Shown here: in pieces, positions 15,770 through 16,474 of the stretch
Layout: each line of letters starts with the position of its first letter
Numbering within the stretch: the stretch's first letter is position 1
Assembly: GCA_002435365.1 (NCBI GenBank)
Contig: DJMM01000034.1
Coordinates: 15,004-31,477 of the forward strand
DNA length: 16,474 nucleotides
From: Ignavibacteriales bacterium UBA6490
GTDB lineage: Bacteria > Bacteroidota > Ignavibacteria > Ignavibacteriales > Ignavibacteriaceae
Direction: 5' to 3'
Notes under the pieces: model-generated
Database searches by the model: none
Seen by the model: only the letters and a program-made list of their open reading frames with translations
What the model was told of the DNA's origin: nothing
Position numbers and translations under genes: made by a program

Positions 15770-16474
15770 CTATTTCTGCAATATCATTTTCTTGATAGTC
15801 TTGAAGTATACCTCACTATCATTACTTGTTGTTTCAAGCGAATAAAAGTAAATACCGGAGGTATTTCCATAAGCATCCCAATTTACCGAATGAGTTCCGG
15901 CCTGCTGGGTACTGTTAACCAGAACCTTGATTTCCTGACCAATAATGTTAAATATTTTAAGAGTAACACTGCTTTCAACCGGCAGGGTATAACTGATAGT
16001 AGTAGTGGGATTAAACGGATTAGGATAGTTCTGGGATAAAGAATAATCTGCCGGAATTCTGTCAATTAACACATTTACAATATTTGAATATTCAGACTGA
16101 CCGTTAAAATCTATTTGCTTCAGGCGGTATGAATACTTGCCGGCCGCTAAGGATTTATCTACAAAGGAATAAGAATGGCTCTCTGTTGAAGTTCCATAGC
16201 CGGAAATAAATCCAACAGTCGTGAATTCAGACTGCTCCGAACTTCTCTGAATTTCAAAACCTTTATTATTCAGCTCACTAGCTGTACTCCAATTCAGAAT
16301 AACATCATTCCCGTTTGCAAGCGCGGTAAATGATTTCAATTCCACTGGTACAGGGGCCAGAATCCAGTCATCAGCAAGACGGATCTTATCGATATCAACA
16401 TTAGGTGTTGAACCCGATCCGCTGGTATAAGCCTGTCTGAAGAATAATCTGGAAAGTTCAACAGGTTCAGTACC
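15770..16474 (-). CDS. T9SS-sorted surface protein, 3' part only (5' end outside window)
   Basis: The frame is open to the right edge, so these 234 codons are the C-terminal part of a longer gene. A GTG at 16345 would give a 191-aa protein, but the coding-like sequence upstream (TPNVDIDKIRLADDWILAP) shows the gene continues. The visible part starts with the end of an unidentified domain. It then has a beta-sandwich linker of the kind common in such proteins (VELKSFTALANGNDVILNWS, with a fibronectin-like pattern ELNNKGFEIQRS and KYSYRLKQIDFNG). It ends with a type A sorting domain (about 148-234) opening QNYPNPFNPTT and closing KKMILQK. This predicts export by T9SS and surface attachment. The function lies in the missing part. 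A strong terminator directly downstream shows it is not in the receptor operon, though it may be regulated with it. Confidence 0.85.
   Translation of the reverse strand, partial: GTEPVELSRLFFRQAYTSGSGSTPNVDIDKIRLADDWILAPVPVELKSFTALANGNDVILNWSTASELNNKGFEIQRSSEQSEFTTVGFISGYGTSTESHSYSFVDKSLAAGKYSYRLKQIDFNGQSEYSNIVNVLIDRIPADYSLSQNYPNPFNPTTTISYTLPVESSVTLKIFNIIGQEIKVLVNSTQQAGTHSVNWDAYGNTSGIYFYSLETTSNDSEVYFKTIKKMILQK

Noticed and set aside
15755..16065. Plus-strand 94-codon and minus-strand 60-codon frames over the sorting domain of the right-edge gene
   Set aside because: The sorting-domain frame is certain, and the others are out-of-frame readings of the same bases.
15770..16345. Treating the right-edge gene as a complete 191-aa protein starting at GTG 16345
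   Set aside because: The frame stays open and coding-like to the window edge, there is no signal peptide at that GTG, and sorting-domain proteins need one.

Overview
The window looks like chromosomal DNA of an AT-rich Bacteroidota/Chlorobi-group bacterium, most likely in or near the Ignavibacteria. Three complete proteins and one partial one end in a type A C-terminal sorting domain of the type IX secretion system (T9SS) with the sub-motif QNYPNPFNP. There is also a PorV/PorQ-family outer-membrane protein and a TonB-dependent receptor with a carboxypeptidase-regulatory-like N-terminal domain. Several starts have clear Shine-Dalgarno sites (AGGAGG, AAGGA, GAGGA), which fits that group better than classical Bacteroides. 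The taxonomic call is inference from these traits only.

Every supported gene lies on the minus strand, so transcription runs from high to low coordinates. At the right edge is the 3' part of a large T9SS-exported protein (16474 to 15770). A strong intrinsic terminator follows it (15742-15709). Next comes a ~100-bp leader with one weak promoter candidate and a strong Shine-Dalgarno site. Eight tightly spaced genes then follow, with gaps of about 10 to 61 nt, and probably form one operon. In order of transcription they are: TonB-dependent receptor, 694-aa exported protein of unknown function, PorV/PorQ-family protein, two-DNRLRE (CBM96-like) surface protein with sorting domain, parallel beta-helix protein with sorting domain, alpha/beta-hydrolase esterase with sorting domain, clan GH-A glycoside hydrolase lipoprotein, and GH3 beta-glycosidase. 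The 142 bp at the left edge hold no convincing gene but contain three inverted repeats.

Together the genes resemble a polysaccharide-utilisation locus with a non-standard outer-membrane part. A receptor of SusC-like domain order is present, but no SusD-like lipoprotein is visible. The positions after the receptor are taken by an unknown 694-aa exported protein and a PorV-type barrel. My model is that the sorting-domain proteins bind and trim a decorated glycan (deacylation plus beta-helix enzyme) at the cell surface, the receptor imports the products, and the lipoprotein GH-A enzyme and the GH3 enzyme finish hydrolysis at the membrane and in the periplasm. The substrate cannot be read from the sequence. 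An acylated plant or algal polysaccharide is a reasonable guess. No regulator, transporter of the inner membrane, tRNA, rRNA, CRISPR array, transposase or phage gene was seen.
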